Of a stretch of DNA of 64,000 nucleotides, positions 45,327 through 56,169 are shown piece by piece. The notes beneath the pieces are model-generated. The model was not told where the DNA came from. It did not search any database and saw only the letters and a program-made list of their open reading frames with translations. Position 1 is the stretch's first letter, and every line of letters starts with the position of its first letter. A program made the position numbers and the translations under genes. Origin of the DNA: Antedon mediterranea (Eukaryota > Echinodermata > Crinoidea > Comatulida > Antedonidae); assembly GCF_964355755.1 (NCBI RefSeq), contig NC_092671.1:18502001-18566000 (forward strand), given 5' to 3'.

Positions 45327-48131
45327 AGTCCAGTAAAGATAAGTCAAAAATAGGGTGAACCTAGAACAAATTGCAACAGAATTTTTTTTTTGTCTGGTGA
45401 ATATAGTTCAAATGAATATCATATCCAAATTTTACCAAAATCGGACATCGGGAAGTGGGTTAATTAGCATAAATTCAAAATGGCCGCCATTTGCTATTTT
45501 GAAGCCTCATATCTCTCTAACGGTTGGATTTAGACCACCTAAGTGCATTACGAGTAGACATATATGTGATTTTAAACATTCTAATGAGCATATTTAAATT
45601 CCCATATGACGTACTTATGACGTCATATAGTAGTTGTGACGTCATATATTATGTTATAACTGTTTAAATGACATTGTACTATGCGAACAATTTAGGAACT
45701 GCAAGAAAACATGTTTCTTGACATTCTCCTTGTTGAAATGAACATTATTTCCAAAGTTTACCAAAATCGGACGTCAGGAAGTGGGTTAATTAGCATACAT
45801 TCAAAATGGCCGCTATTTATCATACCATTTTGAAGCTTCATATCTCCTTAACGCTTGGTTTTAGACCACCTAAGTGCACTGCGAGTAGATATAAATGTGA
45901 TATTAAACTTTATAATTAGCATATTTAAATTGCCATATAACGTACCTATGATGTCATAAGACATACTGTATGACGTCATGTATTTTGTCACAATAATGCT
46001 CAATTGGCATTATTCTAAAGGGAAAATATAGAAACCGAAAGGAAAAAATGTTTTTAATCTCATGAAAATAGTAGAACATTTACCACATCCAGGTTAAGAT
46101 CATGGGTATCAGAAGTTATTCGGCCACCCTTCACAACATGCAATAGAACATTCCAGTTAATTTTCTGCAACTGCAACTTTTTATAACTGCATATATATCT
46201 CATATATCTCATATATATCTCATATATCTCATATATATTTAAAGAAACAGGATTCTTAATTCTGTAATGAGTCTGGGATTAAATAATTTGACCCCATCCT
46301 AAATATGGAGTTGGATCACAGTAAGTTTCCCATCCAAAGTACATACATAGAAAATGTAATGTTGGCGCCGTCAAAATACTTCCACCATACATGTAGGCAC
46401 AGCAAGTCTACTTCATTGGCTTTTCTGGTGTCTTTTTAAATTTTTGACTGAACAGTTCTTGCTTCGAATAGAATGCATCCCCCTGTTTCTTTGCAAGTGC
46501 AGAGCATTACAAAGATGTTGCAAATTTGCTCCTTAAGATGTTTTCTTTAAGTACCAATTATTCCACTATTTTTTGCTTCTTCTGTCTTAAAACGCAATCG
46601 CTTTTTTTTTATTATGGCAATGTAAGATATTTAATAGATCCCCATCTGCATTCAAAGTTTCTATTCCATTTTTCTGACGTTTTCTGTCAAGGAAGTTGAA
46701 TACTGTCTTGTCGAAAATTTAAATACTGTAATTAGTAGTGGAAAGTTTGAAAATTACTTTATTACCTTAACAACCCCTTTTGGATTCCGGTGATGTGTAT
46801 CTTTAACTGATGGTTCTTCATCCTAGTTGACACTAAGATGAAGTGTCCTTGTTATATGTTCATTGAATCTTGGAAACAGCATTCAAAAGATAAACATAAT
46901 ATAAAACATCACAAAAAGTTGTTGTCTCATAAAATGATCGACACCAAACAGATGCAATGAAATAGCAATTTTGAAAGAGCAGAATGGAGATGCTGACTAT
47001 ACCGAAAACTACAGTATGACATTTATCATTTCATTGAGATGAGTTTGTGGGAATGATGGGTTTGAATAGCCTGACCCACAGAAAATCGCCTCATTACAAT
47101 ATTTTTTTTATTCCTTTACCAATTTAAAGAGATAAAGTTTTAAAAGATTTAGTTTTAGGAAACACAAAACAAGATGTGCGATCACCTTTCATACGGTTCT
47201 GCAGAATAACTATTTTCATTAGATTTTGTAAATGGAAATAAATTTAAATTTCAACGGTTTTTACATATATATCTACTCGTAATGCACATAGGCTGTCTAA
47301 ACCCAACCGCTAATACAGGGCTTCAAAATGGTATAGTAAATAGCAGCCATTTTGAATTTATGCTAATTGAACCCCTTCTTGAAGTCTGATTTTGGTGAAC
47401 TTAGGATATCATGTTCATTTCAACAGGAAATTGTTTTCCTGCATTTTTTAGCATGGGATAATGCCATTTAAGCAGTTATAACATAATATATGACGTCACA
47501 ACTACCTTATGACGTCATATTTACGTCATATGGTAATTTAAATGTGCTAATTGGGAAGTTTAATGTCACATTTATATCTACTCGCAATGCACTTTGGTGG
47601 TCTAAAACCACCATTAAGGAGATAGAGCTTCAAAATGATATAGTAAATATAGCGGCCATTTTGAATTTATGCTAATTAACACACTTCCTGACGTCCGATT
47701 TTGGTAAACTTTGGAAATTATGTTCATTTCAACAAGGAGAATGTTAGGAAACTTGTTTTCTGCAGTTTCTAAATTGTTCGCATAGTATAATGTCATTTAA
47801 GCATTTATAACATAATTTATGACGTCATAACTACCATATGACGTCATAGGTACGTCATATGGAAATTTAAATATGCTAATTAGAATGTTTAATATCACAT
47901 TTATATCTACTCGTAATGCACTTAGGTGGTCTAAATCCAACCGTTGAGGAGATATGGGGCTTTAAAATAGCAAATGGCGGCCATTTTAAATTTATGCTGA
48001 TTAACCCACTTCCCGATGTCAGATTTTGGTAAACTTTGGATATGATGTTCATGTTCACCATATCAACCTAATAAAACAAAAACAAATTATGTTGCAATTT
48101 GTTCTAGGTTCAACCATATTTTTACTGGACT
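45327..48131. mobile_element. foldback-like element: tandem units in inverted orientation around a spacer
   Basis: The ends are inverted copies: AGTCCAGTAAA (45,327) and TTTACTGGACT (48,121-48,131), each followed inward by GAACCTAGAACAAATTGCAA-type sequence. Inside the left arm are two direct units of about 0.37 kb (45,350-46,010). Inside the right arm are three units in opposite orientation (47,255-48,125). Units share CCAAAATCGGA, GGGTTAATTAGCAT, CAAAATGGCCG and multiple TGACGTCAT palindromes. A spacer of about 1.2 kb (46,010-47,255) has no ORF and a TATATCTCA microsatellite near 46,190-46,235. No transposase is present. The target duplication is unresolved. Confidence 0.75.
46190..46238 (+). 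repeat. TATATCTCA microsatellite
   Basis: Repeated TATATCTCATATATCTCA words in the spacer of the foldback-like element. Confidence 0.8.
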
Positions 48132-48204
48132 AATAGTAAAATATTCCTAAAGCTATACTAACAATGATTGCTCTTGCTCTTGCATAATTGTTGAGGTTAA
48201 TTTA

Positions 48205-48553
48205 TGCCAGATTTGCGCAGTATCGTGTCCCATCATAATGTTTCTATAGTATCATTGTTGGATGGAACATAACAAAAACAAAATACTACCTTTATCTGTA
48301 TGGTGTTAATTAATTCTGTGAAAAAAAAATTTAAAAATTCCATATAATAAGAAACTAGTTATTTTCATGAAAATCGACATTGGTTTACTTTCTATGTTTG
48401 ATTTATCGACTTTTGAACCTGCTTTTGGGTAAGCGAAACATCAAGCCAATACAATATTGTATCTTTTACTTATGTATTTAACATAAACGCACCCGCATAT
48501 CGTAAACCAACGCAAAACAATCAATAATTACACGTTCACTTTCTCACTCTCTC
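48205..48553 (+). repeat. left copy of a direct duplication flanking Helitron H3
   Basis: It runs from TTTATGCCAGATTTG through GTATCATTGTTGG, GAAACTAGTTATTTTCATG, ACTTTTGAACCTGC to TTACACGTTCACT. The same words in the same order occur at 52,538-52,945. No coding capacity. Confidence 0.8.
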
Positions 48554-49066
48554 TCCCTAATATGAGCTCTACTGTAGATAATGAACATTTATAACACTAA
48601 TAATTGTTTATTATACAAAGGCCTAAATTATATTTAACTATATTACTCAGGTACTTGAGGGTTTTCAGCCTCTTCTTTAAAACTTCTACTAAATTATTAT
48701 TATTTTAACCTTTCTAAAAAAACTTTGTTGAAATTTGCATAATTGTTTTGACTAGATGGTACGCTCGCTTCGCTCGCGTACCATCTAGGTCGTGCCCACA
48801 GATGGTTATCGAATACACAGTAATTTCAGGGTAAAAAATCTGGTGATTTCAAATGCACGTACCGCAGGACTATAATACATTGTCGTTTACAGAAACGAAT
48901 AAGTAGACACAATGATTTATGTAGTCAACCAAAATTAGCACCCTGGGAATTACTTCCTCAAGAGAAACTTACCACAAAATGAGTCCAAATTGTTTATTCA
49001 TTTAAAGAAACCCAATTAGGGTTGAGGGATGGGAAAGAGGATAGGTACAAAAAGGAACAATGTTTA

Positions 49067-51382
49067 ACTAGATTTGAACTCGTCACTACGGACGAGTTAG
49101 GTTATCCGCAGTGCAAAAGCCACGTGCACGTCATACGTTAGAATAGTGCGCGCAAAAAAATAAAACGATTATGGCATTGAAAAATGTTAGTGCGCTCTCT
49201 ATGTTGCGTCGCGTCTAAGTATATACGGTATAACACTATATACTGTATACGTACCGTACTACATACAGTGCAGAATAGGTGAAAATAAGTGACCACAGTT
49301 ATTGACGCATTTGAACATGATGACGTCATCACAATTTTTAAAGTGGTGGATCATGCGAAAGGTAATTGATTGATCTAGACAATATAAAAAAATTGAGTGA
49401 AATGGAATAAGGATAAGTAGAGATGCGCTCTATTAAATTGACGAGCTATGACGAAAGAGAAAAAAATCCTATATTTTATATTCGGGTGGCCATACGATGA
49501 CGTCACAATGTCTGGTTAGCCATATCAATGCATGATTCGAGAAAAACAACTCATCTACTTCCAGAATCTGAAATTTTAAATATTTTCACCTCGGAGTTTA
49601 GAATCTATGACTTTTTAAAAAAAGGCATAATTTTCACAAATTTTTGAACTTTTTCATCAAAAACGCGCGCAAATTGTTCAATTCTACGTGCTCGTATGAC
49701 GTGATTTTAAGTCGAAATTGATTGAAAATTGGTAAATGTACTAGAAAAAGCTGAAAAAACAAAAATCAAGCAAAAAAAAGATGTTTTTGCGCTACGTGCG
49801 CACGCGCGCGTAAAAAATATGCGCACGCGTGGGAATTTTTGAAATGCTCACAATGACCTGAAACGCGTAGAAAGTTGATTAGAAATGAATTTTTCGCAAT
49901 TTGAAATTTTAAACGCGCGTGCGCGCGTAACTTTATGTCAAACATGCCATTTTTAATCCATAGAAAGTTTGCCCTTGATATGACTTAAATGTTCACCAAG
50001 TGTCATTACAAAATGACTTTTGCTTTTTAGTCTATGTTAAATACGCGAAATTCATAAAATCGCGCGTAGCTTACGCTGCGCGACTCTAAAGTAAAAAAAC
50101 GAGCTGTCCTGCACTTCTACACATAGAGGTAAATCTTCTGACAAAGTTATACGATGTAATGTTGATCAGAATTTGAGATACACGTGACACAAAATTTTGG
50201 GAAAGAAAGAAGAATAACATAGAAAAAAAAAAAAACTAGATTTGAACTCGTCACTACGGACGAGTTAGGTTATCCGCAGCGCAAAAGCCACGTGCACGTC
50301 ATACGTTAAAATATTGCGCGCAGAAAAACGATTATGCCATTGAAAAAAATGTGAGTGCGCCCTCTATTTTGTGTCACGTCTAAGTATATACGGTATACAC
50401 TATATACTGTATACGTACGACATACAGTGCAGAATAAGTGAAAATAAGTGACCAAAGTTATTGACGGTTTTGGACATGATGACGTCATAACAATTTTAAA
50501 AATGGTGAATCAATCGAAAGATAATTGGTTGACCTAGACAAAATAAACAAATTGAGGGAAATGGAATACGGATAAGTGGAGATGCGCTCTATTAAATGTG
50601 ACGAGCTATGACGAAAGAGACAAAAATCCTTTATTTCATATTCGAGTGGCCAAGCGATGACGTCACAATGTCCAGTTAGCCATATCGATGCATGATTCGA
50701 TATCTACATCTCATTATCTTCCAGAATGTGTAATTTAAAAAAAATTCTCCTCGTAGTTTACAATCTATGACTGTTTTAAAAAAGGCATAATTTTGACGAA
50801 TTTTTGAACTTTTTCTTCAAAAACGCGCGCAAATTGTTCAATTCTACGTGCTCGTATGACGTGATTTTAAGTCAAAATTGATTGAAAATTGGTAAATTTA
50901 CTAGAAAAGGCTGAAAAAACAAAAATCAAGCAAAAAAAAGATGTTTTTGCGCTACGTGCGCACGCGCGCGTAAAAAATATGCGCACGCGTGGGAATTTTT
51001 GAAATGCTTAAAATGACCTGAAACGCGTAGAAAGTTGATTAGAAATGAATTTTGCGCAATTTGAAATTTTAAACGCGCATGCGCGCGTAACTTTATGTCA
51101 AACATGCCATTTTTAATCCATAGAAAGTTTGCCCTTGATATGACTTAAATGTTCACTAAGTGTCATTACAAAATGACTTTTGCTTTTTAGTCTATGTTAA
51201 ATACGCGAAATTCATAAAATCGCGTGTAGCTTACGCTGCGCGACTCTAAAGTAAAAAAACGAGCTGTCCTGCACTTCTACACATAGCGGTAAATCTTCTG
51301 ACAAAGTTATACGATGTAATGTTGATCAGAATTTGAGATACACGTGACACAAAATTTTGGGAAAGAAAGAAGAATAACATAG

Positions 51383-51419
<37 letters not shown>

Positions 51420-51523
51420 TCCTGACAATAACAAGGGGTTATCCGCCAAGTGCGGATAACCAAAAAAAAAAAAAAAAAAGATCCTGACAATAACAAGAGG
51501 TTATCCGCCAAGTGCGGATAACC
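49067..51523 (-). mobile_element. head-to-tail pair of a second Helitron-like unit nested in H3
   Basis: Two copies follow each other with a period of 1,168 bp (CTAG at 49,068 and 50,236). On the minus strand each ends with an 8-bp hairpin AACTCGTC-CGTAGT-GACGAGTT, five bases, then CTAG and a T. Inward of that hairpin is GCGGATAACC. At the far end two 62-bp modules (51,418-51,523) each carry the palindrome GGTTATCCGC-CAAGT-GCGGATAACC plus an A-run. The body contains the CpG-rich core (49,625-50,092; 50,778-51,247) also found at 39,079. No ORF. A SINE-like origin with poly(A) is the alternative. Confidence 0.6.
51380..51523 (+). repeat. A-runs and two 62-bp palindrome modules
   Basis: A-run 51,383-51,417, module 51,418-51,461, A-run 51,462-51,479, module 51,480-51,523. 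The two modules differ by one base (AAGGGG against AAGAGG). Confidence 0.85.
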
Positions 51524-52537
51524 AAATATATTCTTTATCCACGTCAGTAACGAAATATTGTTTTCATTTTTTATAGGCCTATAAATAATATACCACAACG
51601 GTGACTAAATATAGTAAAACATTTGCGATTTAATACTTTGTTAAAACTGTCACTGTCATAGTCGATTGAAATAGTAAAGTACATGTAACGATACACCACT
51701 ACGACGTTTATATTGTTTGTAATTATTAATTAATGCAAACGTTGAGAAGCAACTGTCAGGAATAAAGTTTATTTGTATATTACGTGTTATCTAACAGTAG
51801 AGCCTACCCATAATCACAGTAATAAAGTTTATTTGTATATATTTTTTTACATCTGACAGTATTCACAGTAAGAAATGTTTGTATATATTTTTTTACATCT
51901 AACAGTATTCACAGTAAGAAATGTTCGATTCAAATGACGACCAAAAATGGTTAATAGGTATTTGCAGTACTGTATTGTCAAAGTATTGCAAGTTTATTCT
52001 CCAAGGGCTCATAAATTTACCTACTTGTGTTAAACCAAACTGGCAGACCGAGAGATTGGAATGTTCCATTCATCGCAAATCAATACATTTGTAAAAACGT
52101 AAATTAAATCTATCAAAATAGTATTTTTTAAAGAAAATCGGCCTGTCTTCAACATTATGATGCTGTACTCGAGCAGTTCAACCGGTTTTCAGCTATTAAA
52201 AACAATTATCGTAGGAGGAGATAGAAAAATGCGAAGCGTCCTCGTATTATTGTGTGCGGGTATTTTTCAAGTTGGACATCCATTAGACAGTGTATACCAC
52301 GATCGGAAAACACCCCTATTTGGGGCAAATTGTTGAACCTAAATTCGTTTTAATCGTCAATAACTAATTATCTAACTCAATTTAATTAGTAAACAGGGTT
52401 ACATCAGGTGGTTAAAATCAGTACCGAAAGTACGAACCAACTTTATATACCATCGAGTAAAAATTCTAGAAATAAACCGCGATTTATCTAATTTTGCCCT
52501 TACGTAAATTTATATATAGATTAATGCAATATGGCAA

Positions 52538-52945
52538 TTTATGCCAGATTTGCACAGTACTATAGTCACGTGTCCCATCATGTTATATTGGTATACCTCT
52601 ATATTTTAGTTTGTTGGAGGTTAAAAATAATAAAACTTATAATTTCCTATGGTATCATTGTTGGATCGAACATAATAAAAACAAAATACTACCTCTGTAT
52701 GGTGTTAATTCGTTCTGTGACAAAAATAAATAAAACTCCATATAATAGAAACTAGTTATTTTCATGAAAATCGACATTGGTTTACTTTCTTGTTTGATTG
52801 TTTATTGACTTTTGAACCTGCTTTCGGGTAAGCGAAACATCAAACCAATAAAATAATGTATAGTCTTTTACTTATGTATTTAACATAAACGCACTCGTAC
52901 TGTATATCATAAACCAACATCAATCAATATTACACGTTCACTCTC
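52538..52945 (+). repeat. right copy of the direct duplication flanking Helitron H3
   Basis: It matches 48,205-48,553 in order, with small indels and one extra segment of about 60 bases near 52,575-52,650. It begins 18 bases after the Helitron end. Confidence 0.8.
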
Positions 52946-54978
52946 ACCATCCACTATAAACTAAGTGTAACACGCACTCTCATACATAGGCCTCAATACT
53001 GTCACCGGTTGACAAAGAAGAAGAAGAGATAAAGAATCTCAAAAAGGCAGTGTTAAACTGTACATACCCAAGATTGACAGTCAATGAGAGGCGAAACACA
53101 ATAAGAAAAACGCAAACACAAGTGAAAAATTAGGACACATTGGACTACCATAATATAATAATAATAAGAAGAAGAAGAAGAAGATTTTTATAGCGCACAT
53201 ACCACTCAAGAGTGCTCAAAGGCAAATCAGATAGATAAATATAATATATTGAATAATTTGAATGTATACATTTTGATCAATTTACCTCGCTGTAACCAGT
53301 GGTTGTCGCGATTTAAGGCTCTAGATTGGTGTTTTGGTCTTATAACCTTTCACCCTGACCTTTTCGCCCCATTTTCAAAATGTGTAACCAAGACCATTGC
53401 TTGACCAGCATAAACCAATTTCTGAATTATCTGGACCTCAAAGTACATACTAAAGTTGAACTAGCTACTACAGTCATATGTTTTGGGTTTAGTTTGATTT
53501 ATTACCTTTTCAAAACCTCTTCCAAACAAACCACATTTTTCCTCGAATTGTTGTACTATTTATTAATATTAACCAATTCTTTAGGCTACACATTTTCATT
53601 TTTGATGGATGTGCGAGATATTTTATTTAACATATTTGCGGTCTGTTTTATAGCGTCCTCTATTCCATAAGTCTGAAATTAATATGTATCTATTAAAATA
53701 TTGAGAGAGAAAACACACACAGGTACTTGAATTGTTGACATCTACTTTAATTTTTATATTGGTGTTTGTTTAATCTGTTTGGTAGAGCACCTATTAGAAA
53801 TAAATATAGGAAATAAAACTACAGTCTTCCCCGGAATTCTTCCGATATATAAACTAATTGACACACTTTATTCTTCCAAAATGTAAACAGTCGGGGGAAA
53901 ATGGCAAAAGATTTCTACTTTCGGACTGTTCAAACTACAAAAAATGTAGGCCTACACATGTAGGCCTAACCTAAACAAAAATAATCAGCAAGGTCATACT
54001 TCATGCATCTTTTTATACTAGTAAGGTCCAAAATTGCTCCTTATATTGTGGTTAATCAGCTTGCGTTTAAAAGTGTAATTGAAAAATCCACCTCATGACT
54101 TGGAGCTCGTTCGGACATAACAATTTACACCACTACATGCGACCATTACATGTGTGTAAGGTCTGAACGGGTAGCCATTTTCCCGAACTGTATAGATATA
54201 TAATCTAATCTACGTTTTATTCTTTAAACAGAAAAGCAAAAGGTAACAAAATCAATTAAAATGATTATAAAAATAAAGATTAATTAATAATACGAAATAA
54301 TTATAAAAGTATTAGATGGTGGTAACACACAATCAAAATACATAAGGCAATTAAAGACTTACAAATATAGCTGAGCCCAAGGCTAATATAAAGCTTTACT
54401 TCAGTTGTTCAAAACAGTAAAACAGACTAAATACTTCAATAGCATTTAGTTTAGCTATCTCAGTATTCGTAGTAGGACTGATTAAATATGGTTAATCTAC
54501 CAGATTACCCTAACATTATTAATGTAGCCTATGTAGCGGTGGCAGTACTTAAGGTATATGAACGAGTGAGTGATAACATTAATTTTACTGAAGTAGGCAG
54601 GATGACACTCTTCAATCGTTTGTAATCCATATTTTAAGACTTACTTAATCCAAACAAACTTTGTAAAAATCGATTTCAGTATTTATGATTTTATTTTATA
54701 ATAAACTTATTAATGGTGCCTCACAGTTTGTCAAAATATGCTTGAGTAATTGTGGCGCCCTCGAAACCAGTTGATTTTAATCTCGATGACGTACGCATAT
54801 AAATTCGATTTGGTTAAACTAATTATTGTAATTTGCTATAGAAATTTGTCATAGAATAATGCATTTTGGCCCTTAATCGAAATAGCCCCATAAGTGCAAT
54901 TACTCTATTTAATGTCACAATTGAGCGACAATCTTAAACATTTAACAATAAACTAATTTCAAATTATTGTATTCCATC
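52946..54978. other. intergenic region upstream of gene B
   Basis: It holds an AATAATAAGAAGAAG run followed by GATTTTTATAGCGCACATAC (53,155-53,225; same repeat as 23,230-23,345). A 96-codon frame at 53,380-53,670 with three hydrophobic stretches (ELATTVICFGFSLIYYLF; LELLYYLLILTNSLG; FNIFAVCFIASS) has no clear promoter or splice context. The remainder is unassigned. Confidence 0.4.
53155..53225 (+). repeat. dispersed short repeat, AATAAT/GAAGAA plus GCGC word
   Basis: The text GATTTTTATAGCGCACATAC then CACTCAAGAGTGCTCAAAGG matches 23,285-23,340. A weaker ATTTATATAGCGC word also occurs at 55,202. Confidence 0.55.
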
Positions 54979-55002
54979 TGATTGGCTGCATGGTTTCTGG
55001 GA
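54979..55002 (+). promoter_or_regulatory. conserved promoter block of gene B (inverted CCAAT box)
   Basis: TGATTGG, nine variable bases and TTCTGGGA are identical in words and spacing to 21,449-21,472. It lies about 120-140 bp ahead of the exon end at 55,121. Confidence 0.55.
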
Positions 55003-55029
55003 GATTAATTGTAAAATATTGTATCGTGT

Positions 55030-55121
55030 GTAAATGCTAAAAAGCATTTTATTAAAGAATAAGTTGTAGTTGATTAAACGTCAGACTACAATGAGAGGGT
55101 GAACGCAAAAGACGAGAAACG
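55030..55121 (+). other. predicted 5' non-coding exon of gene B
   Basis: It ends GACGAGAAACG before GTAAGCAAC, parallel to gene A. ATGAGAGGGTGA at 55,091 is a three-codon upstream ORF. The start of transcription is not known. Confidence 0.45.
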
Positions 55122-56169
55122 GTAAGCAACATTTTTATTTTCTATAGCATTGAAAAACATCAAATTATTTATTTCCAAAGTTAATGGTTTAATGGTTTTA
55201 AATTTATATAGCGCAAAATACAAATAGTCTCTATGCGCTGATTGAATAATATAACAAAAATTTAAAATGAAGCAAATGTGGAAAACTTCAAAAGAGCAAA
55301 GCTCGTTATTTGGTTTAATCAATTGACAATCTGTAGATCATAATCAATCTGTAAATTTTGTTTTAAAGTTTAAAAAGAAAAACTTAAATAGTAGCAGGTG
55401 TGTAGTTTGTTAAGTTGATAAATTGATATACCACGATCCGCTCTTTTTTCTATTTTGTATTATGAACGTGTGTTAACCCATTATAAAAGTTTTTTTAAGA
55501 ACAATTCCGAATTCTATTAGTAATACCTTTTTAAAATAAGTTTTATTTATATGACTTACAATAAAGTTTTAAAGTAACAAACTGAAAACCTGCATAGACA
55601 TACCTAACAGATTCCTTTTAGCGACGTCTTATTACGAGTAGCCCGATAAAGGTGTATATTTTTTATAATGAAAGCAGTTTTAATAATAACAAAGATAATT
55701 CAAATTGTTGCAACAATTTGAATTATTCTTAAAATTATGTCTACCGTATGACATTGATGCTGTTTTTGCTTATGATTTTTAAACAAGTTTATTTAGGGAT
55801 CTTATGAGACAATTTTTTTTACTTCTAATTTGATTCATAAAAAGAAGTAGTAGTAATGTATTATTTACTTCATTGTTTACATTTACGAATATAACATTTT
55901 CTATTTCTGTTTTGAAGAATTTCTTTTTGAATAAATGTGTTGGTAAAAGTTAATAATGAATGTAATATGTATACTGCGAATGCGAAACATCCTATCTCTG
56001 ATGATACTTACCGTGCCTAAAATGATTTTGGAATTTTGCGTCGTTCTCGTATAGCCGGAGAGCAGGAAATACTATCCGAAAGAAAATACGTATATGTCAT
56101 GTACCTAGGTATAAAAACAATATTTTACATTGTAAAAGATGAAAATCTTGCTTCTGGTAGAAAAAAATA

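Larger units (their letters stand above)
48752..52520 (-). mobile_element. Helitron, copy H3 (3,769 bp), interrupted by a nested insertion
   Basis: The 3' hairpin at 48,752-48,788 is identical in stem to H1. The 5' end at 52,520 reads TCTATATATAAATTTACG on the minus strand. 48,789-49,066 and 51,524-52,520 together match H1. The interval 49,067-51,523 is foreign. Flanks fit A|TC...CTAG|T. Confidence 0.8.

Noticed and set aside
45350-48125. CRISPR-like or satellite array
   Set aside because: Units are about 0.37 kb, few, and arranged as an inverted pair of blocks with matched ends. This is a foldback-type element, and the genome is eukaryotic.
51246-51598. Phe-rich minus-strand frames
   Set aside because: They are translations of long A-runs between the palindrome modules.
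53380-53670. 96-codon frame with three hydrophobic stretches as a small membrane-protein gene
   Set aside because: No promoter, splice context or family resemblance. Hydrophobic frames arise easily in T-rich DNA.
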